DNA of 64,000 bases from Lithodes maja (lineage: Eukaryota > Arthropoda > Malacostraca > Decapoda > Lithodidae). The stretch covers positions 38,755 to 102,754 of the forward strand of contig JBAKBP010007154.1 in the NCBI GenBank assembly GCA_037953745.1, given 5' to 3'. A model generated the notes under the pieces. That model made no database searches. It had not been told where the DNA came from and worked only from the letters and a program-made list of their open reading frames with translations. Shown in pieces: positions 21,775-32,452 of the stretch (positions are counted from its first letter, which is position 1; each line of letters begins with the position of its first letter). The position numbers and the translations under genes are program-made.

Positions 21775-23290
21775 TCAAGTTAAAAAGGCTTGATTAAAAT
21801 TATTGATGTCAAATTTTAGAATACAGTCACAATAATTGACCCTAAAAAGATTAAATTTATGGAACAATTTACTTGCCTCAAAACCTCTGTCCACTAAGAG
21901 TCTGTATAGTAACCTAGCTCTAGCCCAAAAGTCATCTACTTTAGTGCAGATTTTACAAAATCTTATTAATTGGGAATAAAAACAATTATAAGTTATTTTA
22001 CTATCGATATTACTACTAGGGAAAGGAAAGTTTATTACGTTAAAATTAAAATCATCAACTTTGTGATATACTTTAAGTATGCACTGTTCATTAACAATCT
22101 CTATATTTATATCAAGAAAATTTTCAACTTTATAATTTACGTAACATTGTGTGAGGGGAATAGAATTAGGGTAAATAAGTTTAGCAACTTGATTAAAATT
22201 TAACAAATTGCAAACAAGAATATCATCAATATATCTACTATTATTACTTAACAGTTTAGCAAGTGCTAATTTTTTTGGGATTTTATTTTTCTTGCTACTG
22301 TCAACTAAGTCTTTTATATATTTAAATTCTAAAGCAAGCAAGAATAAGTCTGCAATTAAAGGGCTAGCATTTCCACCCATAGGAATTCCTAATATTTGTT
22401 TGAAAATGTACGGGCCGAATCTAACATAAGTATTGAAAAGGAGGAATTTAAGGGCATCTTTAAGTTTAGTTCTATCAAAATATACAGAACTAGTGGGAGT
22501 AGAGCTAAGTGATGCATTATTAAAATATGTATAAACATTTATGAAATAATTACCATTCCTAACGAACCTGTCAAAGTGCAAATCTATAATAAAGCAAAGC
22601 TCTGAATATACTAAATCTAAAGGCAAATTGGTATACAAAGTTGAAAAGTCGAAGCTATGTACCGAGGTAACTTTCGGCATGGTATTTATTTTATCAATAA
22701 CTTCTAACGAATTGTCAACACTCCAATAATAGTTAATGCCAGTTCTTCTCATGATGGTATTACAATATCTTTTATGAGTACTTTTAATGTATTTTAAGCA
22801 ATTTACGACTTGTTCTGATAGAGTTTTAGTGGTAGCAAATTTTGCTCCGGCAATAAAGCGATATTTATAAGGTCTTTTATGAAATTTAGGTAACATGTAT
22901 AATTTTGCAATGCACTTGTTCTTATCAGAAAGTTTAATATCAAATGTTATATTTTTCTTGGTATGTTCATCGATTAAGTTATCAATATTCAGATTATTTT
23001 GAATTTCATAAACAGAATTACCGCAAATATTTTTACGTAATATGTTACCCTTAATACCTAATTCTTTTTTCATGTTTTCAAGATAAAATTTCTTACATGT
23101 GAAGCTATAATTATTGCTGGCTTTATCTACTGTAGTGATTACAAAATGTTTATGTAAATTTATTAAATCAGCTTTAAGCTTATTATAATTATAGTCTATA
23201 AAATCTGAAAGATTAAATTCATTTTTAAGCGAGAAAATTTTATTTCTAATTAACTTAATTAATAATTTAGACCATGCTTCTAGTTCTCTC
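21775..23290 (-). CDS. Naiad-type PLE reverse transcriptase (C-terminal half)
   Basis: The frame is open from about 23,290 to the stop at 21,775; the ATG at 23,073 (432 residues) is simply the first Met. Upstream of it the frame reads CDERELEAWSKLL and DKASNNYSFTCKKFYLEN, a conserved early RT segment, so translation must come through from the nuclease frame. Counting from the 23,073 Met, RT motifs are LPKFHKRPYKYRFIAGAK (61-78), FDFSTLYTNLP with D142, GIPMGGNASPLIADL (229-243), and the catalytic YIDDILV (281-287). The IIEDFLDINIE-like segment reads VENFLDINIEIV. RTs of this group are relatives of telomerase. All catalytic aspartates are present. The only visible defect is the one-base phase difference from the nuclease frame at about 23,305. 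Confidence 0.85.
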
Positions 23291-24751
23291 TCATCGCAGC
23301 ACGCAATTTTTTAACAATTTATCTTTTAATTTATTGACTGAAAAAACAATATCTTTTAAAATTATGTCCCATGTTACTTTATTACTCCCTATTCTAAATT
23401 TAAACCCTTTACGACATAGCTCCGCTAATTTGTCGTTTGCAAAATGTTTAACTAGTTCTACATCACCTGTTAATATGTGACATATCGGACTATAAATGAA
23501 CTTTGCTAGTGCATCACGTTTGCTAGCTGGCATATCCATGACTCTTTCACACACGCATTTATTATTATTGAAAATATCATTATCTGAAAGATTTCCTAAA
23601 ACTTTATTATAATTACAAATAATAGACCCAACAGGTCGTTCATATGAATACACTATTAATGGTTTGAAATCTTTACAACCATCTGGTAACATGGACTTAA
23701 CTTTCTTTGAATTAATAAGACTGTTAACATTAATTTTGTCTAAAATTTTAGAGGAATAATTTAAAGAGGACATGACTTTATCTTTAATACGGTTATCTTT
23801 GGATTTCTTAGAATTCGCTCTAATATATCCCATAAAAGCAAAGACTATATTCTTAAATTTATTTGTGAAATTATGTTTATTGTTTAGAATATTTTCTATA
23901 AAAGGAGCAAAACTTTTCTTTTGTAGGCCTTTCAATGAATCTTTTAATTTTTTAATTCCGAAATTTCGATATAATGAATATAAATTATTAACAATAATTT
24001 TAATATCAGACCTGTTTTTCTTTTTATTAAATGTATTTAGTCTTCTATTACCGTGTCTACCAGGTCTTCTGTTTAAAACAGGGAAGTTAAAATATGGGTT
24101 ATTAAAATCGTTTTTTAATAAATCTTTATACAAAATGTTGCCTACATTTTTTATTTGATTGTTAAGTCCAAATGGATAGATGGTCATTAATTTTCCAATC
24201 CAATAATTTTCTCTATCCAAAACATTTTGATTACTTTGAACAATTTCTATAATTTTGTATTTACAATCAAATTTAGTACAATCTGTGTTAAAATGCTTAT
24301 ATAGAAGAATCTTGGAGTCGATGCCGTTCTTAATTCCTGATCTATGCCCGTAGGCCCTTTCTCTTAAACATTGCTCCGTCTTTCCAACATATTGTATACC
24401 ACATTTATCACAGGTTATTAAATAGATAACATTCTTTACTTTACATGGAGATGTTACATTAACAGAAGAATTTAAAACCAAAAATTTTGTATTGGTAATG
24501 TAACTTTTAAAAAAATTTTGATGTTCAAAATCAAATTCATTCACACAGAGTTTACATTTACAGTTATCATCGAAAAGACGCCGGTTATTTTTATTATTAT
24601 TTTTCATTTTTAAGTTTTTATAATTTTGCCGGGTGCGAGGGTAAAGAGAATTGTTCTGACACATAGTCCGTGGCCGGTCCTGGTTCGTCAACGAATACAA
24701 GTAAAGGAAGGGACAGTACATGGGGAACACGTCGTATACTAATGCTGCCAC
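23291..24751 (-). CDS. Naiad-type PLE, N-terminal GIY-YIG endonuclease and CxC segment
   Basis: This 486-residue frame holds the nuclease half of the retrotransposon protein. Residues ~108-123 give VIYLITCDKCGIQYVG, the GIY-YIG strand pair with the embedded Cys pair (C114, C117). With H136 and H153 this forms the CCHH zinc motif known in Penelope nucleases. R131/R133 and E181 (DRENYWIG) fit the catalytic Arg and Glu. An earlier CKCKLC lies at 65-69. The CxC motif (CVC at 399-401, then ERVMDMPASKRDALAKF) is the linker marker of Naiad/Chlamys elements. The more likely true start is the internal Met near residue 49 (MKNNNKNNRR) or 30. The frame ends at a TGA after an A6 run, one base out of phase with the RT frame. 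In active elements this is one continuous protein that nicks the target and primes reverse transcription. Confidence 0.85.
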   Translation of the reverse strand: MAALVYDVFPMYCPFLYLYSLTNQDRPRTMCQNNSLYPRTRQNYKNLKMKNNNKNNRRLFDDNCKCKLCVNEFDFEHQNFFKSYITNTKFLVLNSSVNVTSPCKVKNVIYLITCDKCGIQYVGKTEQCLRERAYGHRSGIKNGIDSKILLYKHFNTDCTKFDCKYKIIEIVQSNQNVLDRENYWIGKLMTIYPFGLNNQIKNVGNILYKDLLKNDFNNPYFNFPVLNRRPGRHGNRRLNTFNKKKNRSDIKIIVNNLYSLYRNFGIKKLKDSLKGLQKKSFAPFIENILNNKHNFTNKFKNIVFAFMGYIRANSKKSKDNRIKDKVMSSLNYSSKILDKINVNSLINSKKVKSMLPDGCKDFKPLIVYSYERPVGSIICNYNKVLGNLSDNDIFNNNKCVCERVMDMPASKRDALAKFIYSPICHILTGDVELVKHFANDKLAELCRKGFKFRIGSNKVTWDIILKDIVFSVNKLKDKLLKNCVLR

Positions 24752-24798
24752 TAGTACAGACCGGCCTCACATCTATACTGTCCCTGAACCTATATAAA

Positions 24799-25016
24799 TT
24801 AAAATGTAAAACTTGCAAACTAAACAAACCAAAATTGGGACAAGGACAATATAAAGTCAAATTAAATTATCAAAATCGCTATGTGGAAACAACGCTTACT
24901 AAAATGAAAACTATTAAATAAAAGAACACAATCCACCACATAGGGTGTACATTACTACATGAGCAAGTTAATCTGTTTCCCAAGCAAACTAATCGCACAT
25001 ATAACAACGCACTATC
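24799..25016 (-). repeat. Pseudo-LTR of the Penelope-like element, 5' copy
   Basis: Direct copy of 20,989-21,206. Such repeats mark the tandem or partially tandem insertions typical of Penelope-like elements. They are not true LTRs and no tRNA primer site is visible. Confidence 0.9.
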
Positions 25017-25916
25017 ATATCTCATAACAGAGAGAGAAGTATTGAAATGTTTAGATAAACTCAAGGTAAATAAAACGCCTGGACCGGACACAATCTCACC
25101 TAGAGTTCTAAAGGAAGCTAAGGATGAGCTCTCCAAACCACTGACATTGCTATTCAATAAATCCTTGCAGTCTGGAACTATGCCTGATCAGTGGAAGATA
25201 GCCAACATAACACCGATATTAAACAAAGGCAGCAAATCCTTACCCAGTAACTTTCGTCCAATTAGCTTAACCTCAGTTGTATGTAAAATGCTAGAAACAC
25301 TCATAAGAGACAAACTCATAAATCAATTAGAGGAAAATAACATACTTAAAGATACTCAACACTGCTTTCGTAACAAACGTTCCTGTTTAACAAACCTCTT
25401 AGACTTCTTCCACGATATCCTCAACCTCTATGATGAAAGTAAAGCTGTAGATATTATATACCTTGATTTTCAAAAGGCCTTTGACAAAGTTCCCCACAAA
25501 CGTTTACTGCTTAAACTAAAAGCGCATGAAATACAAGACGGTGTATTGAAATGGATAGAAAATTGGCTCAGCTACAGAAAGCAAAGAGTAGTCATAAATG
25601 GTAAGGCATCTAAATGGACCAATGTAAGTAGTGGGGTACCACAGGGATCGGTACTAGGACCAATTATCATTCTAATGTACATCAATGACATACATAGATG
25701 AGGGTCTCACCTGTACAATCTCAAAGTTTGCTGACGATACAAAAATTGCAAATAGCGTACTCTCAAAAGAACAAGTTGACAATATGCAACACAATCTAGA
25801 TAAGTTGTCATGTTGGGCCCAAATTTGGCATATGAGTTTCAATGAGGATAAATGTAAAGTACTACATATCGGATACCGAAATGAGAAAGCAAACTATTCG
25901 ATGAATGGCACTTAGC

Positions 25917-26405
25917 TTAACCCTTAACTGGCGGTGCGCAACATAATACGAGTGAAATAAATTTGGACTAAGTGGCGGTGCACGACAGCTGTCGAGCGCC
26001 ATTTTCAGCACGTAATGTTGCTGAGAGAAAGAGCTGAGCTGTGGGATGAGCGTAGTAACCTTATGACCGCTCCCCACGACCACCATGGATGTACTGAACT
26101 GCATTCTACTTTCCTCCCCCCTTTCTCACTCGCTACACAGGGAATTATGTAAGGAAATTACCTTATTTTAGGGTTTTTGCACTCGTGTTGCACGATCGTT
26201 GCAAGAGAACCAGTAGTCGTACAAGGATGGTTTGGGTGTCATTGGAAAGCTCTGTTTACGCCCTTTCAGGGATAGATACTTGTTTTACGCTCTGGGTCTT
26301 ATTTAGGCATGAAAATGAGCACGGAAACAACCCTATTTAGGGTTAAAAAAAAAACGCTGGGCGGTACGGTCAAATAGACCGCCTAGCCCGCTCTTAAGGT
26401 GTTAA
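25917..26405. mobile_element. TTAA-type MITE, family C
   Basis: Starts TTAACCCTTAACTGGCGG at 25,917 and ends CTCTTAAGGTGTTAA at 26,405, so both edges are TTAA with weak inverted termini (TTAACCCTTAA against TTAACACCTTAA). It sits in the LINE frame. It shares its right TTAA with the next MITE. Confidence 0.65.
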
Positions 26406-26847
26406 CCCGTATAGCCCCAGCAACGCATCTGACGCGTCGGCGATGTATGTAACGCACAGACCCAGAGACGCGCCTGGCGCGTCACCCTAATTGCGCCGAC
26501 CGTAACCTCAGGTGTAGCCACTCAAGAGGGCTCAGATTTGTATGGGAACTGTGTACGTATCCCACGCAACCGTGCCGATGGTTGAAAAGTCTCAAAGTCC
26601 ACGTGCGTGCGCGCGAGCGCGCAATAACCTAGTTTTTTGGGATAATTGCCTTCAATTTTTTACTCTTGTAAAATCCGTTTTCGGGGGCTCTGTAGGACCA
26701 TTTTTTAAGCTTTTTGAGCAGTTTTTCCTGGTTTTTCCTTCATTCCTAACCCATTCGCTATTGTTTCTGGAATAAAACCATTTTTTGAAAACCGGCCGGG
26801 TTCTGGTGCGCAAACATTACAAAACTAGCCGGGGCTCCACGGGTTAA
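26402..26847. mobile_element. TTAA-type MITE, family D
   Basis: TTAA at 26,402-26,405 and 26,844-26,847, with inverted termini TTAACCCGT(AT/GG)AGCCCC. Subterminal CG-rich words (GACGCGTCGGCG, GACGCGCCTGGCGCGTC) are present. Joining LINE sequence across both MITEs at one TTAA restores the expected protein order (MNGT, stop, LKSVDEKT). A fragment of the same family lies at 61,865-61,957. Confidence 0.75.
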
Positions 26848-27216
26848 GAGTGTAGACGAGAAAACGATCTGGGAGTAACAATATCGAGTAACCTAAAACC
26901 GAGTCAATAATGTTCAGAAGTTGTTAAGAAGGCAAACAATATAATTGGCAGGTCATTTGAGCATAAATCCAAAGAAGTTATCCTAACCCTTTACAATTCC
27001 TTAGTCCGCCCTCTTCTGGAATACTGCGTTCAATCCTGGTGCCCTTATTACCAAAAAGATATAGACAAGCTAGAACTAGTTCAACATAGAGTTACCAAAA
27101 TTATACCTAGCCTAAAGAACAAACCATACGACGAGGGTCTTAGAGAATTAAATCTATTTCCTTTAACCCAGCGCAGATTAAGAGGCGACTTAATTCAAGT
27201 GTTCAAAATCATCAAA

Positions 27217-27747
27217 AGCTCGGTTCACACATACACGAATTAACGACCCGTCCGGCCCCGACCTCTTAATTTGCCTGCAAACGGGCAAAGACGCCGTCAA
27301 AATCGCCTATGGTCGGTACAGGGATGTGTGGTGTCGCCAGCCACGGGAAACGGGGCGGGAAACGGCGAACATTTTGTGCATGCATAAAATGGTCGGCATG
27401 GGCCGGGGCAACTGCCACAAAACGTGTCAGGCCGGGACACCCACGGGAGCAGTCGACGTCTAGACGCCGACGAATGGGATGAGATCGGCGGGAAAAAAAC
27501 GTTGGAAGGAGAGTCGGCGATGTGTCACCGTCGCGTCACGTTAGCTGGCGATACCGCATGTCCGTGTACCGACCATAGGCGATTTTGCCGGCGTCCTTGC
27601 TCGTTTGCAGGCAAATTAAGGGGTCAGGGACGGACGGGATGTTAATTCGTGCATGTGTATCATGGGGCCTCCAGATTGATGCAGTCCTGCCTATTGTTTT
27701 GGTCGTGGCCGGACGGGATGTTAATTCGTGCATGTGTGAACCGAGCT
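27217..27747. mobile_element. TIR MITE with 3 bp AAA target duplication
   Basis: Termini AGCTCGGTTCACACATACAC and its complement GTGTGAACCGAGCT, followed inward by GAATTAAC, CCGTCCGG and a longer inverted stretch (AATTTGCCTGCAAACG). The right end carries the terminal block twice (27,636-27,660 and 27,710-27,747). AAA flanks both sides, and removing the element with one AAA restores the LINE codons Ile-Ile-Lys-Gly-Ile-Asp. The CpG-rich interior encodes nothing recognised. Confidence 0.75.
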
Positions 27748-28309
27748 AAAGGCATCGACAATATGAACTGTAGTAAGTACTTCACTATCGACCAATCTCA
27801 TTACACGCGGGGAAACGGTTGCAAAATTATTGGTAAATCTTTTAACTCACACGAATCTAAGAATTTCTTCTTCAATCGAGTTGTTAACTTGTGGAATGGG
27901 CTTCCCCGAGATGTTATAGACTGCAGCACCGTTGATTCTTTTAAACTTCGCCTAGACCAATATCTTGCCTCAAATCTGCGACTGACTGCGTTTGTAAGTG
28001 AATAACTTTATTTTTTTCCCTCCTCAAATTCATCAAGGATTATTGTGTATAAATATTAATAAGACGTTACTCTCTTTTTCCCAGATATACGAATGATCAC
28101 TTATAACTGCGTTATGTTAGTAACCCATCTGCTCCCTACTAACTTCCTAATCCTGTCACGGACATTAGTTCCAGGGCAGTAGTTCCCTTTCCAATTTTCC
28201 CTTACCCACTCTAAACCACTGTTTAGACACTTGATCCTCAGTGTTTTGGAGGACAACCAGCCTAGAGGGGTCACTAGATCTGTTGTTGCTTGATTTCCTT
28301 TGTACTCCT

Positions 28310-28575
28310 CTAACAAAGCTGAACTCTTCTCTTAAACCTTTGCTAGAAACTCCATCTTGGATGATTCCGGTGCTATTCTTCCCTCTCCACCCCCTTTCTC
28401 CTACTTATGCCTAATATCCTAATCTCTTCTAAGGATGTATTTTCTACCCTCTCTGGCTTTATACAAGGAAGGCGTACGGTCCGGACGGTGTTTCTTCTGT
28501 TGTACTCAAAAACTGTTCTTCCGTGCTGACTCCCTGCCTAGGCAAACTCTGTCTTTCCTCTAACGTCTGTACAAA
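28310..28575 (+). pseudogene. Jockey-like LINE scrap (pre-RT and first RT residues)
   Basis: Aligns with 55,840-56,100 of the other Jockey-like copy: the words AACTCTTC...CTTTCGCT, CTCTCCACCCCC and GTACTCAAAAACTGTTCTTCC occur in both. The frame is broken by stops. Confidence 0.6.
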
Positions 28576-28749
28576 ATAGATAACATCCTTTTCAATCTCC
28601 TCCTCGAATATAATAAAATAAAAAGATCAAGAAACATAATATGTCCGATCGTCAGACTGTAAATCAGAACATCTGTACATTAACCTCTAGCCATTTGGTG
28701 TGGTCAATTACCGAAATAGGGCAATTTATTCAGGTATGTACACATGTGT

Positions 28750-28984
28750 TTAACCCTTTCACGCATATGACGCGATTTTGAGGCTATTGGGGATACTTTA
28801 ACGCCTTTGTTACCATCAGGGGCATTTAGAAACATATAGTTACTTCAACCTCTGCAGTTGTCTTTGAGTTAGCTGTGGGCAGAAAACTAATTTTGGAGAG
28901 GTACTGCAATTATAAGAGTGAGAGAACTCTATTTCTTATTGCTAATCTGGCAACCTCTGCGTCATAAATGCGTGAAAGGGTTAA
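28750..28984. mobile_element. TTAA-type MITE, family E
   Basis: Termini TTAACCCTTTCACGCATATG and its near-complement CATAAATGCGTGAAAGGGTT+AA, with TTAA at both ends (28,750-28,753 and 28,981-28,984). 235 bp, non-coding. Confidence 0.8.
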
Positions 28985-29063
28985 TATGTAGTGTGCACCT
29001 GTGTCTTGGATGTTGAGTTCCGATATTTACAGTATACTGTATTATATTAGTTTATCTTTATCT

Positions 29064-29565
29064 TTTATTATAGCGCACGTCATTGTGTCCTTACTATTAT
29101 ATACAGTATATATTGTCATTAGTTCCCTTGTGTATGTACACTCACGTTTATTATAGCGCACGTCATTGTGTCCTTACTATTATATACAGTATATATTGTC
29201 ATTAGTTCCCTTGTGTATGTACACTCACGTTTATTATAGCGCACGTCATTGTGTCCTTACTATTATATACAGTATATATTGTCATTAGTTCCCTTGTGTA
29301 TGTACACTCACGTTTATTATAGCGCACGTCATTGTGTCCTTACTATTATATACAGTATATATTGTCATTAGTTCCCTTGTGTATGTACACTCACGTTTAT
29401 TATAGCGCACGTCATTGTGTCCTTACTATTATATACAGTATATATTGTCATTAGTTCCCTTGTGTATGTACACTCACGTTTATTATAGCGCACGTCATTG
29501 TGTCCTTACTATTATATACAGTATATTTTGTCATTAGTTCCCTTGTGTATGTACACTCACGTTTA
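29064..29565. repeat. 83 bp tandem array, ~6 copies
   Basis: The unit starts TTTATTATAGCGCACGTCAT and repeats every 83 bp with almost no differences (one A/T change in the last copy). A 9 bp stem hairpin (CCCTGACCA...TGGTCAGGG, 29,571-29,607) follows immediately. Confidence 0.95.
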
Positions 29566-30147
29566 TTAATCCCTGACCAGAGAGTTAGACAAAGTCGTGG
29601 TCAGGGGTAGGCTGCACAATCGGACACACTCAACCATCGTTCCAGTAAGGTGCAGTATGCAATGTTCGGTGCATCACTGAAACATTTATGGGTTTTCAGG
29701 CTTGCGCTTCACATATTATATTGCGTTGCTCAAGTAATATAATTATGCATTATAAGAAATAGACAAATAGGCATGGAAATGGGTAATATCTGTTTATATT
29801 AGTGTATATTGAGTGCGAGATATTATTTGACAATCATATGGTAAAAAGGTGCAGGCCTATCAGTTAATGTATTTTATCTATATATGATTATTACATATGA
29901 TATCAATACCCACTAATACTAGTACGTATATATTTACTTAGTGGAATTTGCCCAATTACAGGCTAATTGAAAGAAATATCAGTCCTTGCCAAAAAATGTA
30001 GGTTACTTAATAAATAAAAGAAAATTATAAATATATGACCATCAGATGTGTGCGGAGTAGAAGGTTGTGAACTGTCTAATCAATTATTTGCCCCGTCTAG
30101 TAGTGTAGAGGCTGTGTTCGAATACGTGGTTAGTGTGTGGTTGTAGC
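29566..30147. other. AT-rich DNA with no recognised gene
   Basis: Contains the small hairpin after the tandem array and AT-rich sequence up to the target duplication of the outer Gypsy element. A GTTCGAATAC B-box-like word at about 30,116 lacks a matching A-box. Confidence 0.4.
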
Positions 30148-30151
30148 AGCG

Positions 30152-31968
30152 TGTTACGATCGGGTCTCGTATAAATCAGTGGCTCTTATACATAGGACTA
30201 GACTGGCATAAATGCAACAACGGAAACGCTAGATCCAACCCCTGATATATAATCCCGTCGAACAAAGAACACATATACCCTCCAGAGTTATATCTGCGAT
30301 AGCGGGGTATCTTAACTCTCAGTATCTATGTGCTTCTACTATAGGCTGATGTTCTCTGAAACAGCCTATTACCTATAACATATGGTTGCTTAGTTATGGT
30401 ACACAAGGGAAAGATAGTTAACTTAATTAAATCACAAGAGTGATCTAATGCAAACAAGAAGAAGGTTTACTTAACGTTACGTTAATCAATAATATCTGTC
30501 ACTCCTTTATGAAAGAAAGTGTTGTAATGTTCTCAAGCACCGAACAAGAAATCTTCTGAATAATGTCGGATGCTACTAAGAAGAACGTATCGGAAATGGA
30601 ACCACAAAATAGCAGGAGGCAGGACAATGCACGTGTAGGCTAAATACACAAAAAGGCTGGACCTATAATGTTATTGGACACAAGAATATTATAAGCGGTG
30701 CAACAGTAATAATGCTCGCCACGAAAAAGTAGTACTCCTATTAACACAACCGGTCTATGCTGGTTGTGTCTCTCTACAGCAACCTAGACCTCAAAATGCT
30801 TGTGTAGAAATAATGGGTATGCATAAAAGAGTATATGATCTAATCCAGCTAATGTCTACCCGGGTTAATAAAGTCTAGCTGGGATGTGCAAAGGTACAGA
30901 ATTCTGGTGGAGCAAGGCAGCTCCTAGCCTAGTGTGGACCTTGGGTCTGTGCGGCCTGATTACGTTAATATGAAGGGGTGCTCTCTTGAGGATTCTCGAT
31001 CACAAGTATCGAGTATCCTCCTGGCGACCCTCAAAAGTAAAAGCAAATAGAGTTAGAACAGTGTTGGGTGGATTAGGCAAGCAGCCCTCACGCACTACAC
31101 AGTCTAAACTCCAAGATACACAGACAAAAGATCCACCCAGGTAACCCACATAATCCGTAGTGTCGTGCAGCTCAAAAGTAGCCTACACACAGTGAAAACA
31201 CCAACAGCAAGGTACCTGATCCCTAGTCTAGCATTATTTAACCCTGTAGAAACATTAGTGATTGATGGAGACAGTCCGAGCAATACAATCTCCCAAAAAG
31301 ACAATGACTATCTTCAACCTTAGCCTAGTACATAAGAAATGTGAGATCCAGCATATAATACAGTCTGGCCACCAATTCAAGGTGTGGATGCAGGGAACCA
31401 GAGGGGGATTGATATTAATAAAAGGTGAGGAAGTAGTGGAAATGATAGAGGCGGTAGAAGAGAAAGATTCTAAGACAAGAGTGTGGAACAGTTCAAGGGA
31501 GATGCTTAGTGTATGCTGTCTGGGACGGATCTGACCAGGATATTTCCAGGGACCGCATGGGTGGAGTCCCAGTTCGCAGGAATGGCACGAGGGCGCGCGA
31601 CAGTCGCCCAGTAAGCAGCCGCCTAGTAGGCCGTGTTAGGCAGGAGGCAACGAATCCCGCGAGGCCTATGTAAGGGGGCCGGCCACGCGCCACACTCACC
31701 ACCAAGTCACACCACCTGGTGTCTCTCTCTCTCTCTCTCCCGCTCACCTTCCCATCATTCAATTACTTAACACAATACTTTCAATTGACTAAATAAAATA
31801 GAAAGGATTGTGACAGACGAAAACAAATAACAGTTCTGAACTGTCTGCAACACAAGCTTTCTCGAGAAGGAAAGTACACAATGATCGGTAGACTGTAGCT
31901 ACATTCTCTGCCCTGGCGAGTCCTAGCGAGTAAGCCATGCGGGTCTGGGGGAAGCGGTGAGCGTCACA
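30152..31968 (-). repeat. Outer element 3' LTR (1,817 bp)
   Basis: TGTTACGATCGGG...GTCACA on the plus strand (element orientation TGTGACG...CGTAACA, the standard TG...CA ends). It differs from its partner at 46,117-47,937 by scattered substitutions and small indels, including the length of the (TC)n tract near 31,720. Confidence 0.9.
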
Positions 31969-31978
31969 CCCCACCCAA
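31969..31978 (-). promoter_or_regulatory. Outer element polypurine tract
   Basis: TTGGGTGGGG on the minus strand, directly upstream of the 3' LTR. This is where plus-strand DNA synthesis primes in LTR elements. Confidence 0.7.
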
Positions 31979-32452
31979 GATTTTTAAGAGGCTCCAACTA
32001 TGAGCTCTAAATCTGACACGCAGAACCCATACAAAATTCGCCACTCCTAGTCACCCAGCGACAATGAAATGTAAAGCACAGTTCTCTTCAAAATAACACA
32101 TTATAAAAATGAACAACCCCTCCCAACACAATAGATTAAATTACATAGTTATGCTCATAAGAGCGAGCTTCACTAGCCCAGCCTTCTGAGAGGAGTACAA
32201 CTCAGAATTTCTGCTATAACATACTTAAACAAAATTTAACTATCAAAGAAAGAGTTTTTATAGGATTTTTATATTTTTTAATATGTTTATGGCGGCTGCA
32301 CTACAGGGGCAGCCTAGTTTTTTTTCTTCTTCTATGCCAACACAGCAACTCCTACTTTACGACCCAATACGCTGGACTACCCATGCGAGCCAACAAGCAC
32401 CAGACGTAAACATACTAATCAAACCAAAGTAGGAGGCTACCCTTGTGATGAT

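Larger units (their letters stand above)
20988..25016 (-). mobile_element. Penelope-like element with N-terminal GIY-YIG (Naiad type), full length
   Basis: A 4.03 kb minus-strand element is flanked by ~218 bp direct repeats (pseudo-LTRs at 24,799-25,016 and 20,989-21,206). From its 5' side the order is pseudo-LTR, 5' UTR, GIY-YIG/CxC frame, RT frame, 3' UTR, pseudo-LTR. This permuted order (nuclease before RT, joined by a CxC segment) is the published definition of the Naiad/Chlamys clade; canonical Penelope elements have GIY-YIG at the C-terminus. It interrupts a CR1-like LINE reading frame. The flanks ATATCACCATTA (20,976-20,987) and ATATCTCATA (25,017-25,026) may be an imperfect target duplication. 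Confidence 0.88.
25017..28005 (+). pseudogene. CR1-like LINE, RT domain (second fragment, interrupted three times)
   Basis: 25,042-25,701 encodes RT fingers and palm: VNKTPGPDTISPRVLKEAKD, NITPILNKGSKSLPSNFRPI (Lys-Gly-Ser where KKG is usual), IIYLDFQKAFDKVPHKRL (first catalytic Asp), SSGVPQGSVLGP. A one-base shift at about 25,690 leads to ISKFADDTKIANS (catalytic Ala-Asp-Asp). MITEs at 25,917-26,847 split the next part. The thumb (LYNSLVRPLLEYCVQSWCPY, LELVQHRVTKIIPSL) follows at 26,848-27,216. A 531 bp element splits it again, and the end (27,748-28,005) reads KGIDNMNCSKYF to FNRVVNLWNGLPRDVIDCST and the stop. Removing the insertions restores the expected order. The copy is dead. Confidence 0.85.

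Noticed and set aside
23285..23315. Programmed -1 frameshift on AAAAAAT
   Set aside because: The heptamer is in the right phase, but the -1 frame meets a TAG after about nine codons; RT is in the +1 frame.
21775..24751. Selenocysteine codons, as reported in some Naiad elements
   Set aside because: No in-frame UGA lies inside the conserved domains; the only UGA ends the nuclease frame at a phase change.
29571..29607. Rho-independent-like terminator hairpin
   Set aside because: A 9 bp stem in eukaryotic non-coding DNA without a T-run or a nearby gene.
30100..30130. tRNA-like B-box word near the outer LTR
   Set aside because: Only one box-like word, no A-box at the right distance.
31969..32452. 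Envelope gene in the outer LTR element
   Set aside because: Only ~480 bases of non-coding DNA lie between RNase H and the LTR; no env-like frame in either element.
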